Position numbers and translations under genes: made by a program | Assembly (NCBI RefSeq): GCF_019968905.1 | Contig: NZ_CP079946.1 | Location: 8,033,356 to 8,097,355 of the forward strand | Reading direction: 5' to 3' | DNA: 64,000 nucleotides | Source of the DNA: Corallococcus sp. EGB | GTDB lineage: Bacteria > Myxococcota > Myxococcia > Myxococcales > Myxococcaceae | Notes under the pieces: generated by a model | Database searches by the model: none | Told to the model about the DNA's origin: nothing | What the model saw: only the letters and a program-made list of their open reading frames with translations | In this document: piece by piece, positions 48,989 to 58,652 of the stretch | Layout of the letters: the number at the start of each line of letters is the position of its first letter | Position numbering within the stretch: position 1 is the stretch's first letter

Positions 48989-49116
48989 CGTCCAGGGGGG
49001 CCATTGCATCCCCGGACGTTGATTCCGCCCTGTCCCCGCCGGGCCTGACGCAATCCCCCCGGCCCCACGCGCCGCGCCAGGCCCTCCCCTGCTGCCGCAA
49101 GGGCGGCACCGCCTCC

Positions 49117-49329
49117 GTGCCCGGCGCCTACGTGGGCTTCCTGGACAAGGTCCCCATGGGCGCCTTCGTCAACAAGGGCCGGACCATGAAGACGGGCCAG
49201 CCGCACACCCACCGCGCGAAGCTGTCGGACGGCCCCGCCCTCTACAAGCAGTTCCGCGACAAGGAGGATTTCTGCATCAAGGTCGTGATGACGCCGCAGC
49301 CCGTTCAGGCCTGGCCCGTCAGCCGGTAG
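49117..49329 (+). CDS. Small hypothetical protein or gene fragment
   Basis: 70 aa from a [23 protein letters not shown], then [20 protein letters not shown] and [20 protein letters not shown]. The composition is protein-like (balanced, with aromatic and Lys residues) rather than a GC-driven shadow frame. The frame stays open upstream to about 49000 without a good start or ribosome-binding site. It may be the C-terminal remnant of a lost gene. Its end overlaps the convergent GNAT gene by 25 nt. Not recognised. Confidence 0.4.
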   Translation: MPGAYVGFLDKVPMGAFVNKGRTMKTGQPHTHRAKLSDGPALYKQFRDKEDFCIKVVMTPQPVQAWPVSR

Positions 49330-50171
49330 TACGCGTGCGGGCGGTGCCAGCGGATGAACGCGCGCGCCAGCGGGTTCATGCCCCACTGGATGGGCACCGG
49401 ATCCACGACGAAGCCCAGCTCGTCCTTGAACTGCTCCAGTTGGGCCGCTTCGCGCGTATGCAGCCCGCCCACCAGCGTCTTCGCCCCCAGCCGGCGGCAG
49501 AGCTGCGCGAACTCGTAGATGAGGCCGGTGGAGATGTTCGTGGGCAGCGCCCACGTCGCGTAATAGGCGCTGAAGCCATACGCGATGCCATCCACGATGT
49601 ACCCGTCCAGGTAGCCTCCCAGCTTGTCGTCCACCAGCCCCGCCAGCACGCACCAGTGGTCGGACATGAAGTACTGCCGGAGGTTCTTGAGGTACTCGTC
49701 CAGCGTGGGGACCTTCTTGTGCTGCGTGCGCGTCAGGGCATCACGGACCACGGGGTAGCCCTGCTCCAGGAGCAGCGACGGCCCCGTGAGCTGGACGATG
49801 CGCACCGTGCGCTGGCACTTGCGCAGCTTGCTGCGCCGGTTCGAGTGGAGCCGGCCCATGTCATACGTGTCCAGGTCCTTCAGCCGCACCACGGGAACCC
49901 TGCCGGTGGCGACGTTCGCCGTCTCCGGCGTCAGCGCCGCGCGGTAGCCCCAGGCCAGCGGCGTGGGCGGCGTGGCCTCGTCCGGCGTCAGCCGCGCCAG
50001 CAGGTGCACCGGCTGGAAGAAGCCGGGCGCGCCGGACTGCTCCCAGAAATGCCCCCGGTGGGCGATGACGCGAACGCCCTCTTCGCGCCGGCACTCGGCG
50101 AGCTCCCGCTCCGTGAGACACGTGAAGCGGGCCTCCGCGACATCGCGGAGCTGGGGAAGTGACAGGACCAT
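49305..50171 (-). CDS. FemAB/GNAT-like acyltransferase
   Basis: 288 aa. It has the two-lobed GNAT layout of FemAB-type proteins: [20 protein letters not shown] (a basic loop), [40 protein letters not shown] and [22 protein letters not shown] as the CoA-lobe helix. It probably transfers an acyl or aminoacyl group in cell-surface or polysaccharide decoration. GGAGGGG lies 7 nt before the ATG at 50171. It follows a related GNAT gene on the same strand (30-nt gap), next to the exopolysaccharide cluster. Confidence 0.72.
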   Translation of the reverse strand: MVLSLPQLRDVAEARFTCLTERELAECRREEGVRVIAHRGHFWEQSGAPGFFQPVHLLARLTPDEATPPTPLAWGYRAALTPETANVATGRVPVVRLKDLDTYDMGRLHSNRRSKLRKCQRTVRIVQLTGPSLLLEQGYPVVRDALTRTQHKKVPTLDEYLKNLRQYFMSDHWCVLAGLVDDKLGGYLDGYIVDGIAYGFSAYYATWALPTNISTGLIYEFAQLCRRLGAKTLVGGLHTREAAQLEQFKDELGFVVDPVPIQWGMNPLARAFIRWHRPHAYYRLTGQA

Positions 50172-50201
50172 GGGCACCCCTCCACCAACCTCTCGGAAAC
50201 G

Positions 50202-51155
50202 TCAGGAACGCGGCGCCCGGTACGCCGGGAAGAAGCCCTCGCCCGCGTGCCCCTGGGACAGCTGCGCGTAGGCCACCGGGTCGCAGATGAGGTCGTGCGT
50301 GTAGAAGTGGGACGTCGCGTTGGCGAAGCCGCGCTTGAACCGCTCGATGCCGTCCCCCGGGCGCACGCCGCCGCCCAGGTGCACGCAGGCATCCAGCTTC
50401 GCCGCCAGCTCCACCATCAGCGGGAACTCGTTCTTCGCCGGCGAGTGCACCAGGTGCGCGTCCACCGTGCCGCCAAGGAAGTTGTGCAACAACCCGTCGC
50501 TCAGCACCACCAGCGCGGCGGAGGCCACCGTCCCGTCCGGCGCGAGCGTCGTCACCAGCCACGCCAGGGGACTGGTGAAGACCTCCGCGAACCAGTCGTC
50601 GGTGAAGTAGTACCGCCCCCCGGCCTGGTTGCGGGCCATGGTCTGCCGGTAGATGGACTTGAGCGCCTCGCGCTGCTCCCGCGTGGAGTCCCTCGCGGGC
50701 ACCACCGAGCTGAGATAGCCGCGCCGGCTGTTGCGGCGGATGTCCGCGCCGTGGTCGCTGCGGAACTTCACCGGCCGCTTCGGGTCGATGAGACACACCT
50801 CCGAGCGCAGGTGGCCCCCGGAGAAGCAATACGGCCCGCCAATGCGGTCGCGCAGGAAGATGCTGACCAGCTCCGTGCCCCGCCAGTCAATGCCGTCCAC
50901 CGGCACCCCGGAGAGCCCGCTCAGCTCCGCCCCGGGAAAGCCATACGGAGAAACCGCATCCCGGTAGTGCGTCCCTTCAATGGGCCGCACGATGAGCGGC
51001 ACCCGCAGGCCCCGCCCCTCTCCGTCCTCCACGACGAGACTGTGAGTCACCCCTTCCGCGCGCAGGTGCTGCTCGGAGCGAAAATAGTCAGACGAAACAG
51101 CCCGCTGGCCGCCATCAGGGATGAGGACGGCACGCCACGGTCTCGCCGAATTCAT
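50202..51155 (-). CDS. FemAB/GNAT-like acyltransferase
   Basis: 317 aa. The N-terminal part (YFRSEQHLRAEGVTHSLVVED, then VSPYGFPGAELSGLSG and DGIDWRGTELVSIFLRDR) matches the peptidoglycan-bridge-transferase-like FemAB group, and IRRNSRRGYLSSVV is the basic substrate loop. The C-terminal GNAT lobe (WLVTTLAPDGTVASAALVVLSD, HNFLGGTVDA, FKRGFANATSHFYTHDLI) is complete. It likely acylates a surface sugar or peptide. A decayed inverted copy of its first third lies at 62200-62475, across the polysaccharide cluster. Confidence 0.78.
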   Translation of the reverse strand: MNSARPWRAVLIPDGGQRAVSSDYFRSEQHLRAEGVTHSLVVEDGEGRGLRVPLIVRPIEGTHYRDAVSPYGFPGAELSGLSGVPVDGIDWRGTELVSIFLRDRIGGPYCFSGGHLRSEVCLIDPKRPVKFRSDHGADIRRNSRRGYLSSVVPARDSTREQREALKSIYRQTMARNQAGGRYYFTDDWFAEVFTSPLAWLVTTLAPDGTVASAALVVLSDGLLHNFLGGTVDAHLVHSPAKNEFPLMVELAAKLDACVHLGGGVRPGDGIERFKRGFANATSHFYTHDLICDPVAYAQLSQGHAGEGFFPAYRAPRS

Positions 51156-51407
51156 GAATGCTCCCCCAGGCAGGAACGCGCGTGCCGGATGATTCTTGGA
51201 AACAGACAGAAGGGTATGGGGATTGAACCCAGGGCCGTCATCGCCCCCCGGAGTACGGCGCGGATGTCATGATTCCAGCGTTTCCCGCCGCGCCCGGCCC
51301 TCCAGGGCGGGGCCTGTGTCACCTCGCCAGCGAGCCCTAGCACCTTCCAGACATTTGTCATTAATCGGGTTTACGATCGCAGCCCTCATCCCGATGATTG
51401 ACTCCCC

Positions 51408-52532
51408 ATGAAACACTTCCTGTTATTGGCCACGGTGTGTTGCCTGAGCGCATGCGCCTGGGGCCCGGGAATGCATATGGACGAGGATGCCTTCCGGGAG
51501 CGCTACTCGGGAATGGCAGACGCGGGCACGGCTGGCGCGTACGAAATCGTTACCATCGACGCGGCCCTCATCCGCCACCAGCAGCAGGAGGCCCGCAAGC
51601 ACTTGCGGCCCATGCCGCTGGTGGATCCGCTGGCCCGGGTGGCCGCGGACTATGACTACCGGGTGGCGGCGCACGACGTGCTGAGCGTCATCGTCTGGGA
51701 CCACCCGGAGCTCACCATCCCGGCCGGCGAGTTCCGCCCCGCGGAGGCCACCGGCCACCCCGTGGCGGCGGATGGGACCATCTTCTATCCCCACGTGGGC
51801 GTCATCTCCGTCGCGGGCAAGACGCTGCGGGAGATCCGCGAGCTGCTCACCCAGCGGCTGGCCAGCGTCATCGAGAAGCCCCAGCTGGACGTGCGCGTGG
51901 TGGGCTTCCGCGGGCAGAAGGTGCAGGTGACGGGGGAGGTGGTGGCCCCCGGCACCCTGCCCATCACCGACGTGCCCATGCGCGTGCAGGACGCCATCAG
52001 CCAGGCGCGGGGCTTCTCCGCGGAGGCGGACCTGCGCGCCGTCACCCTCAGCCGGGGCGGCGCCACCTTCACGCTCGATCTGCAGGCCCTCTACGAACAG
52101 GGAGACGTGAGCCAGAACTGGCTGCTCCAGGACGGCGACATCGTCAACGTGATGGACCGCAGCCGCAACAAGGTCTTCGTGCTGGGAGAGGTCCGCAAGC
52201 CCTCCTCGCGCGTGATGGTGAAGGGGCGGATGACGCTGGCGGAAGCCATTGGCGACACCGAGGGCTTCGACCCGCTCACCTCCAACCCGGCCCGCGTGTA
52301 TGTCATCCGCGGCAGCTTCGACCGGCCCTCCATCTTCAAGCTGAACGCGAAGTCGCCGGACGCGCTGCTCCTGGCGACACAATTCCAATTACAGCCGCGC
52401 GACGTCATCTTCGTCTCCGCCTACGACCTGACACGCTGGAATCGCATCATCCAACAAATCCAGCCAACAGTTCAGCTGCTCTGGCAGGCAGTGGATATCG
52501 GAGACAGAACCATCATCATCAACGAACCATGA
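51408..52532 (+). CDS. wza: Outer-membrane polysaccharide export protein
   Basis: 374 aa, lipoprotein by LSAC lipobox (Cys16). The Poly_export domain starts YDYRVAAHDVLSVIVWDHPELT and runs through ADGTIFYPHVGVISVAGKTLREIRELLTQRL; SLBB repeats follow (KVQVTGEVVAPGTLPITDVPM, KVFVLGEVRKPSSRVMVKGRMTL). The C-terminal amphipathic helix (WNRIIQQIQPTVQLLWQAV) would form the outer-membrane pore. It forms the exit channel of a Wzx/Wzy-dependent exopolysaccharide. Its stop overlaps the Wzc-like gene by 4 nt. Confidence 0.95.
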   Translation: MKHFLLLATVCCLSACAWGPGMHMDEDAFRERYSGMADAGTAGAYEIVTIDAALIRHQQQEARKHLRPMPLVDPLARVAADYDYRVAAHDVLSVIVWDHPELTIPAGEFRPAEATGHPVAADGTIFYPHVGVISVAGKTLREIRELLTQRLASVIEKPQLDVRVVGFRGQKVQVTGEVVAPGTLPITDVPMRVQDAISQARGFSAEADLRAVTLSRGGATFTLDLQALYEQGDVSQNWLLQDGDIVNVMDRSRNKVFVLGEVRKPSSRVMVKGRMTLAEAIGDTEGFDPLTSNPARVYVIRGSFDRPSIFKLNAKSPDALLLATQFQLQPRDVIFVSAYDLTRWNRIIQQIQPTVQLLWQAVDIGDRTIIINEP

Positions 52533-54727
52533 CGAGCCCCACCCAACGCATGGCATCCCCGCGCCCCGCCACACCCGAAGATGAGTTGGGATTGGGCCGA
52601 TACCTGGCCATCCTGAGAGAGCGCCGCGGCACGATCGCGGCGTCCGTCGCGCTGTCCCTCTGCCTGGGCGCCCTGTACCTGCTCACCACGCCGCCCGTGT
52701 ACCGGGCCAACGCCGTCCTGCAGATTGAGCAGAAGGGCAGCGGCCTGGGCCAGCTGGACGAGCTGCTCGCCGACGCGCCCGGCGTGGCGGCCACGGAGAT
52801 GGAGGTCCTGGGCTCGCGCGCCCTGCTGGGGCGCGTGGCGGACTCCCTGAACCTGGGCGTGAGCGTGGAGCCGCGCTATTTCCCCTTCGTGGGCGCGGCG
52901 TACGCCCGCGCGCACGAAGGGCCGGAGCTGGCGGCGGTGCCCTGGTGGGGCCTGGCGGGCTACGCCTGGGGCGGCGAGCAGCTCCAGGTGGAGCGGCTGA
53001 GCGTGCCCCCGGCGTGGGAGGACGTGCCGCTGACGCTCGTGGCGGGGGAGGACGGCGCGTACACGCTCTGGGACCCGGACGCCCGCGCCATCATCCACGG
53101 CGTCGCGGGCACCGGCGCCCGCACGGAGGAAGGCGCGTCGCACGAGGTGGAGCTGTTCGTCACCGAGCTGCATGCCCGGCCGGGGACGCGCTTCCAGGTG
53201 ACGCGGCGCTCGAAGCTGGCGGTGGTGGAGGAGCTGCAGCGCACGCTGCGCATGAGCGAGAAGGGCCCCGGCACGGGCGTCCTCACGCTGGCCCTGGAGG
53301 GGCCGGACCCCGTGCAGGCCACCACCACGCTGCGGACCATCGCGGACGCGTACGTGCGCACCAACGTGGAGCGCCGCAGCGAGGAGGCGGGCCGCACCCT
53401 GTCGTTCCTGGACAGCCAGCTGCCCGGCCTGCGCCAGGGCCTGGACCAGGCGGAGGCCGCGCTGCGCGACTACCGCACCGGCAAGGGCGGCGTGGACCTG
53501 GGGATGGAGGCGCAGGCCGTCCTCAACCGGAGCGTGGACCTGGACAAGGACATCTCCGCGCTCGCGCTGGAGCGCTCGGAGCTGCGGCAGCGCTTCACCG
53601 AACACCACCCGCTGCTGGTGGCCACGGAGCGCAAGCTGGCGCGGCTGCGCATGGAGCGCACCGCCCTGGACACCCGGCTCAAGGGCATGCCCGACGCCGA
53701 GCGCATGTCCGCCCAGCTCACGCGCGACGTGAAGGTCGCCAACGAGCTGTACCTCCAGTTGCACAACAAGGCCCAGGAGTACCGGGTGCTCAAGTCCAGC
53801 ACCCTCACCCACGCGCGCATCATCGATCCCCCCGTGGTGACGAAGCTGCCCGTGCGCCCCACGAAGCCGGGCGTGCTCGCGGTCAGCGGGGTGCTGGGGC
53901 TGGCGCTCGGCGTCGCGCTGGCCTTCGCGCGGCAGGCGCTGCGCCCGGGCGTCGCCGACCCCGCGGCCCTGGAGTCCGCGCTCGCGGTGCCCGTCCTCGC
54001 CAGCGTGCCCGTGGGCCCCCGCCGCGCGATGAACCCTCGCGCGCCGTCCCTCGTCCTCGCGCGGAGCGCCCCCCGCGACATCACCATCGAAAGCGTGCGC
54101 GGCCTGAGGACCCGGCTCCAGTTGGCGATGAAGGCCGCGGGGCGCAACGTCATCACCCTCACCGGCACGGCCCCTGGCGCGGGGACGTCCTTCCTCGCCC
54201 TCAACCTGGCGTGGGTGCTGGCGGAGACGGGCCAGCGCGTGCTGCTGGCGGACGCGAACCTGCGCGGAGGCTGGCTGCACCGCTGCTTCCGCGAGGCGCG
54301 CATCCCCGGCCTTCAGGAGGTGCTGCGCGGCACCGCGGCCCTGGAGCAGGCCCTGCTGGAGGAGGCCGCGCCCGGCCTGTCGTTCCTGGGCGCGGGCGAG
54401 CTTCCCCCGGACCCCACGGAGCTGCTGGCCGGCGCGGCGTTCGACACGTTCGTGGCCCGCGCGGCGGCGGAATACGACGTCGTCCTCTTCGACACGCCCT
54501 GCATCCTCGCGGTGACGGACGCGGCGCTCGTGGGCCGGCACGCGGGCGTGCGCGTGGCCGTGGTGCGCGCGCAGACCCAGTCCCTGCGTGAGGTGGCCAC
54601 CGCGCTGCACCAGCTGGAGCAGAGCGGCGGGCCCGTCCAGGGCGTGGTCCTCAATGGCGTGTCGCGCTCGCGTTCGGGCCGCGCGGTGAGCGGTATCTAC
54701 CAATACGAGTACCCGTCCGCGGGCTGA
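52529..54727 (+). CDS. Wzc-like polysaccharide co-polymerase with degenerate kinase domain
   Basis: 732 aa. The N-terminal Wzz/PCP region has two membrane helices (about 38-55 and 447-465) flanking a periplasmic part with coiled-coil stretches. The C-terminal BY-kinase fold has Walker A reading GTAPGAGTS, in which T553 stands where the phosphate-binding Lys belongs. The A' motif is VLLADANLRGG (Asn for the second Asp), and Walker B is VVLFDTPCILAVTDA. The tail has a Tyr cluster, YQYEY. Chain-length control is likely kept; tyrosine-kinase activity is doubtful. It overlaps wza by 4 nt. Confidence 0.85.
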   Translation: MTSPTQRMASPRPATPEDELGLGRYLAILRERRGTIAASVALSLCLGALYLLTTPPVYRANAVLQIEQKGSGLGQLDELLADAPGVAATEMEVLGSRALLGRVADSLNLGVSVEPRYFPFVGAAYARAHEGPELAAVPWWGLAGYAWGGEQLQVERLSVPPAWEDVPLTLVAGEDGAYTLWDPDARAIIHGVAGTGARTEEGASHEVELFVTELHARPGTRFQVTRRSKLAVVEELQRTLRMSEKGPGTGVLTLALEGPDPVQATTTLRTIADAYVRTNVERRSEEAGRTLSFLDSQLPGLRQGLDQAEAALRDYRTGKGGVDLGMEAQAVLNRSVDLDKDISALALERSELRQRFTEHHPLLVATERKLARLRMERTALDTRLKGMPDAERMSAQLTRDVKVANELYLQLHNKAQEYRVLKSSTLTHARIIDPPVVTKLPVRPTKPGVLAVSGVLGLALGVALAFARQALRPGVADPAALESALAVPVLASVPVGPRRAMNPRAPSLVLARSAPRDITIESVRGLRTRLQLAMKAAGRNVITLTGTAPGAGTSFLALNLAWVLAETGQRVLLADANLRGGWLHRCFREARIPGLQEVLRGTAALEQALLEEAAPGLSFLGAGELPPDPTELLAGAAFDTFVARAAAEYDVVLFDTPCILAVTDAALVGRHAGVRVAVVRAQTQSLREVATALHQLEQSGGPVQGVVLNGVSRSRSGRAVSGIYQYEYPSAG

Positions 54728-54750
54728 AGGCCCACCGGGAGGACCGCGCC

Positions 54751-56043
54751 GTGAGCCGGATGCGATGCACAGGGCTGGGCCTCATCTCTGCGCTCTACGT
54801 GCTCGCGGGCCGGTGGGGTTTCCACCGGCTGGCCGCCGCGCCCAACGCAGAGGTGGAGCCGAATCTGCTCCTGGAGCTGCGGCTGTGGCTCGTCCTGGGA
54901 GGGACGCTGCTCGCCACCGCGGGGCTCCTGCACCGCGCCCTGCGCGACGCGCGTCCCGGCGAGGCGCGCTTCGACCCGCCGCTCATCGCGGCCCTGCTGG
55001 GCTTCCTGGGCTACATGTGCGCCAGCGCCTCCTGGTCGCCCGACGCGGACTTCTCCCTGACCAAGGTCTACGACCTCACGCTGGTGGGGGTGATGTGCGT
55101 GGGCTTCGGGCTGGCCGCGCTCCGCCAGCCCGCGCCCCGGGTGCTGGATGGGTTCTGGGGCGCCGTCGTCATGGCCACGGGGCTGCTGGCGCTCACCGGC
55201 ATCGCGCAGCTGCTGGCCGGCGGCGGGGGCGCGCGGCTCGCGGTGATGGGCGGCGGGCCCAACATCTTCGCGCGGCTCATGGGGCTGATGGCGATGGGCG
55301 CGCTCTACTTCTGGTACTGGAAGGGACAGGCGTGGCTGTGGATCCCGGTGGCCGCCACCGGCGTCATGCTGGCGCTGCTCACGGGCTCGCGCGGGGGCTC
55401 CGCCGCCATCCTCGCGGGCATCACCACCTTCCTCGTGGTGGCGCGCATCCCGCTGCGCCGGCTGCTGCTGCTCACGCTGCTGGCGACGGTGGCCATCACC
55501 GTGGTGGCCACGCTCACCCCGCTGGGAGACGCGCTCAGCCACTCCGTGGACGAGCGCTTCCTGCGCCTCACCCTCAACTACGAGGCGGGCGCGGGCGGCG
55601 CGGGAAGCAACGAAGGCAAGGTGTACCTGTCCGGGCGCGACGTGCTCTACGCCGCCGCCATCCAATTGGGGAAGGACCACCCGCTGAGCGGAGCGGGGCT
55701 CGCGGCGTTCCCGGCGCTGGGCCTGGGCGTGTACCCGCACAACATGTTCCTGGAAGTGTTCTGCGAGGGCGGCGTCGTGGGCCTGCTGCTGCTCGCGGGC
55801 GTCGTCGTCACCTTCGTGCGCTCGGCGCTCCTCAGGCGCCAGGGACTGGACGGCGCCACCGTGGGCGCGGCGGTGCTGGTGCTCCTGGGCGCCCAGTCCA
55901 GCGGCGACCTCTACGACGGCCGCGCCCTCTTCCTCCTGATGGTGATGGCCTCGGTGACCGCGGTCCCCGGACGCAAGCCCGCGCAGTCCGGCCCTCCCCT
56001 TCCCCACACCTTGTCCCAACCGTCACTCACAGGAGCCGTCTGA
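54751..56043 (+). CDS. O-antigen ligase/polymerase (Wzy)-type membrane protein
   Basis: 430 aa with about ten to eleven membrane helices. The O-antigen ligase/polymerase signature appears as GSRGGSAAILAGI (cytoplasmic R), a large periplasmic loop (SVDERFLRLTLNYE and SGRDVLYAAAIQLGKDHPLSGAGLAAF with R and H), and YPHNMFLEVFCEGGVVGLLLL. In this locus the best role is polymerase of the exopolysaccharide repeat (Wzy). GTG start at 54751 with GGAGG about 9 nt upstream. One nt separates it from the glycosyltransferase. Confidence 0.85.
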   Translation: MSRMRCTGLGLISALYVLAGRWGFHRLAAAPNAEVEPNLLLELRLWLVLGGTLLATAGLLHRALRDARPGEARFDPPLIAALLGFLGYMCASASWSPDADFSLTKVYDLTLVGVMCVGFGLAALRQPAPRVLDGFWGAVVMATGLLALTGIAQLLAGGGGARLAVMGGGPNIFARLMGLMAMGALYFWYWKGQAWLWIPVAATGVMLALLTGSRGGSAAILAGITTFLVVARIPLRRLLLLTLLATVAITVVATLTPLGDALSHSVDERFLRLTLNYEAGAGGAGSNEGKVYLSGRDVLYAAAIQLGKDHPLSGAGLAAFPALGLGVYPHNMFLEVFCEGGVVGLLLLAGVVVTFVRSALLRRQGLDGATVGAAVLVLLGAQSSGDLYDGRALFLLMVMASVTAVPGRKPAQSGPPLPHTLSQPSLTGAV

Positions 56044-56044
56044 A

Positions 56045-57268
56045 ATGCGCATCGTCTACCTGCACCAGTACTTCAACACCCCCACCATGCACGGCGGCAC
56101 ACGCTCCTATGAGCTCGCGCGGCGCCTGGTCTCCATGGGCCATGAGGTCCACATGGTGACCTCCGACACGCGCACGGACGCAGACTCCAGCAAGGGCTGG
56201 CGCGAGACGAACGAGAGCGGCATCCAGGTGCACTGGCTGCCGGTGCCCTACAACAACGCCATGAGCTACCCGGACCGCATCCGGGCCTTCAGCCACTTCG
56301 CGGTCAACTCCACGCGCCGCGCCGCGCAGCTGCCCGCGGACGTCTTCTTCGCCACCAGCACGCCGCTCACCATCGCGGTGCCGGGCATCGCCGCGTCCAG
56401 GTGGAACAAGCGCCCCATGGTCTTCGAGGTGCGCGACCTGTGGCCCGCCATCCCCATCGCGGTGGGCGCGCTCAAGAGCCGCTCCGCCATCATGGCCGCG
56501 CAGCTGCTGGAGAAGGCCGCCTACGCGGGCGCGGAGCACATCGTCGCGCTGTCGCCGGGCATGAAGGCGGGCGTGGAGGCGGCGGGCGTGCCGGCGGAGA
56601 AGATCACCGTCATCCCCAACCTCTGCGACCCGGAGCGCTTCCAGGTGCCGGCGTCCGCGGGCCAGGAGTTCCGTCAGAAGTACGAGTGGCTGGGGGACCG
56701 GCCCATGGTGCTGTACGCGGGCTCGCTGGGGCTGGTGAATGGCGTGGGCTACCTGGTGCGGGTGGCCGCGGAGATGAAGAAGCTGGACCCCGAGGTCCGC
56801 TTCGTCATCATGGGCCAGGGCCGCGAGGAGGCCGTGCTCCACGCGCTGGCGGACCGGCTGGGCGTGAAGGGGGAGAACCTCTTCTTCCTGCCCAGCGTGC
56901 CCAAGGCGCAGGTGCCCGCGGTGCTGAGCGCGGCCACCATCGCCACGTCGCTGTTCACGGACGTGCCGGGCATGCAGGACAACTCCGCCAACAAGTTCTT
57001 CGACGCGCTCGCCGCGGGCCGGCCGCTGGCGCTCAACTACGGCGGCTGGCAGGCGGAGATGCTGGACCGGGAGCCCTTCGGTCTCCGGCTGCCGCCCAAG
57101 GACGTCGTCGCCGCGGCGGCCATGCTGGCCAGGCGGCTGCGTGACCCGCGCTGGCTGGCGGAGGCCGGCGCGCTGGCCGGGAAGCTGGGCCGGGAGCGCT
57201 ACTCCGCGGACATCGCGGCGAAGCGCCTGTCGGAGGTGCTGCAGCGCGCGGCGATGGGCCGGTCATGA
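56045..57268 (+). CDS. GT4 glycosyltransferase (WbuB-like)
   Basis: 407 aa. Starts IVYLHQYFNTPTMHGGTRSY, the acceptor-domain glycine loop of WbuB-type GT4 enzymes. VFEVRDLWPAIPIAVGAL is also typical of that group. The donor domain has VLYAGSLGLVNGVGYLV and NKFFDALAAGRPLALNYGGW in place of the E-x7-E loop. It adds one sugar to the lipid-linked repeat. It overlaps the flippase gene by 4 nt (ATGA). Confidence 0.9.
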   Translation: MRIVYLHQYFNTPTMHGGTRSYELARRLVSMGHEVHMVTSDTRTDADSSKGWRETNESGIQVHWLPVPYNNAMSYPDRIRAFSHFAVNSTRRAAQLPADVFFATSTPLTIAVPGIAASRWNKRPMVFEVRDLWPAIPIAVGALKSRSAIMAAQLLEKAAYAGAEHIVALSPGMKAGVEAAGVPAEKITVIPNLCDPERFQVPASAGQEFRQKYEWLGDRPMVLYAGSLGLVNGVGYLVRVAAEMKKLDPEVRFVIMGQGREEAVLHALADRLGVKGENLFFLPSVPKAQVPAVLSAATIATSLFTDVPGMQDNSANKFFDALAAGRPLALNYGGWQAEMLDREPFGLRLPPKDVVAAAAMLARRLRDPRWLAEAGALAGKLGRERYSADIAAKRLSEVLQRAAMGRS

Positions 57269-58584
57269 CGGAGCGCTCGGTGGGGGGCAACTTCATCTGG
57301 TCGCTCTCCGCCGGGCTCATCTACGCCCTCGCGCAGTGGGGCGTCCTGGTGGCCTTCGCGCGGCTGGCCACCATGGAGGAGGTGGGCGAGTTCGCGCTCG
57401 CCCTGGCCATCACCGCCCCGGTGCTGCTGATGGCGCGCATGCAGCTGCGCACGCTCCAGGCCACGGACGCCAGGAGCGCCTTCGGCTTCCAGCACTACCT
57501 GGGCCTGATGGTGCTCAACGTCATCGCGGGCGTGGCGCTGTGCTGCGCCATCGCCTCGCTGAAGGCGGACACGCTGCACGAGGGCTGGGTCATCTCGCTG
57601 GTGGCGCTGGCCAAGGGCTTCGAGGCGCTGAGCGAGGTCTTCTACGGCGCGCTCCAGAAGGTGGAGCGGCTGGAGCTCATCGCCCGGTCCACCATCGCCA
57701 AGAGCGTGCTGTCGGTGGTGCTGGTGCCGCTGGCGCTGCGGCTCACGCACAGCCCCACCGCCGGCGCGGCGGCCCTGGCGTTCGCGTGGGCCATCGTCCT
57801 CTTCGTCTTCGACGCGCGGGCGCTCCGGCGAGAGTTCCCCGCCGTGCGCCCCTGGAGCACCCTGTGGCGCACGCCCTGGCGCCAGGAGGGCGTCCGCCTC
57901 AAGGCCCTCTTCCTCCTGTGCTGGGTGCTGGGCGTCACCGCGCTGCTGGGCGCGCTCAGGCCCAACATCCCCCGCTACCTGCTGGAGGCGCACGCGGGCC
58001 AGGCGGAATTGGGCATGTACGCCGCGCTCGCGTACTTCGCCGCGCTGGGCGGCCGGGTGGTGCACTCGCTGGGGCAGGCGGTGAGCCCGAGGCTGGGGCG
58101 CTACCACGCGGCGGGGGAGGCTCGCCGCTACGGCCGGGTGCTGGCGGGCTTCGTGGCCGCGGCGGCGGGGGTGGGCCTGTGCGCCATCGCGGGTTCGGCG
58201 CTCCTGGGCCGGTGGGCGCTGACGCTCTTCTACGGCGCCGCCTACGCCCGGAACCTGGAGCTGTTCGTCTGGCTGATGGCCGCCGCGGCATTGGAGTACG
58301 TCTGCTTGAGCCTCGCGGTGGGGCTCACCTCGGCGCGCGAGCTCAAGGGCCAGGTGGTGCAGCTCGCCGTCTCCGTGGTCGTCGTGGCGCTGGGCAGCGC
58401 GGTGTGGGTGCCGCGCGTGGGGCCGGTGGGGGCCGCCTGGGCCCTGGGGCTGGGCTGGCTGTCGGAACTCGCGTGCAGCGCCTGGCTGACCTGGCGCGTC
58501 TGGCGGCGGCTGACGGCCCCGGCACCCGTGCTCCACGCCATCCCCCCCGCCCGGGTGGATGCACGGGAGCCAACAACAGGCTGA
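57265..58584 (+). CDS. Oligosaccharide flippase (Wzx-type)
   Basis: 439 aa with about twelve membrane helices and a MATE/Wzx-like layout: GGNFIWSLSAGLIYALAQWGVLVAFARLATMEEVGEFALALAI at the N-terminus, TALLGALRPNIPRYLLEAH in the middle and AAWALGLGWLSELACSAWLTW at the end. It moves the lipid-linked repeat unit across the inner membrane. It is coupled to the upstream glycosyltransferase. Confidence 0.88.
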   Translation: MTERSVGGNFIWSLSAGLIYALAQWGVLVAFARLATMEEVGEFALALAITAPVLLMARMQLRTLQATDARSAFGFQHYLGLMVLNVIAGVALCCAIASLKADTLHEGWVISLVALAKGFEALSEVFYGALQKVERLELIARSTIAKSVLSVVLVPLALRLTHSPTAGAAALAFAWAIVLFVFDARALRREFPAVRPWSTLWRTPWRQEGVRLKALFLLCWVLGVTALLGALRPNIPRYLLEAHAGQAELGMYAALAYFAALGGRVVHSLGQAVSPRLGRYHAAGEARRYGRVLAGFVAAAAGVGLCAIAGSALLGRWALTLFYGAAYARNLELFVWLMAAAALEYVCLSLAVGLTSARELKGQVVQLAVSVVVVALGSAVWVPRVGPVGAAWALGLGWLSELACSAWLTWRVWRRLTAPAPVLHAIPPARVDAREPTTG

Positions 58585-58652
58585 GTCCCGGGGGTCGTGG
58601 TGGCGGGAAGAAGGCATTTCTAGGCTTCCTGGCTTCAAGGAGCGACGTCCCC

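Noticed and set aside
51211..51234. T-arm-like sequence (GGGTTCAATCCC type on the minus strand) upstream of wza
   Set aside because: No matching acceptor stem, D arm or anticodon arm in the flanking 80 nt, so it is either chance or too small a relic to call.
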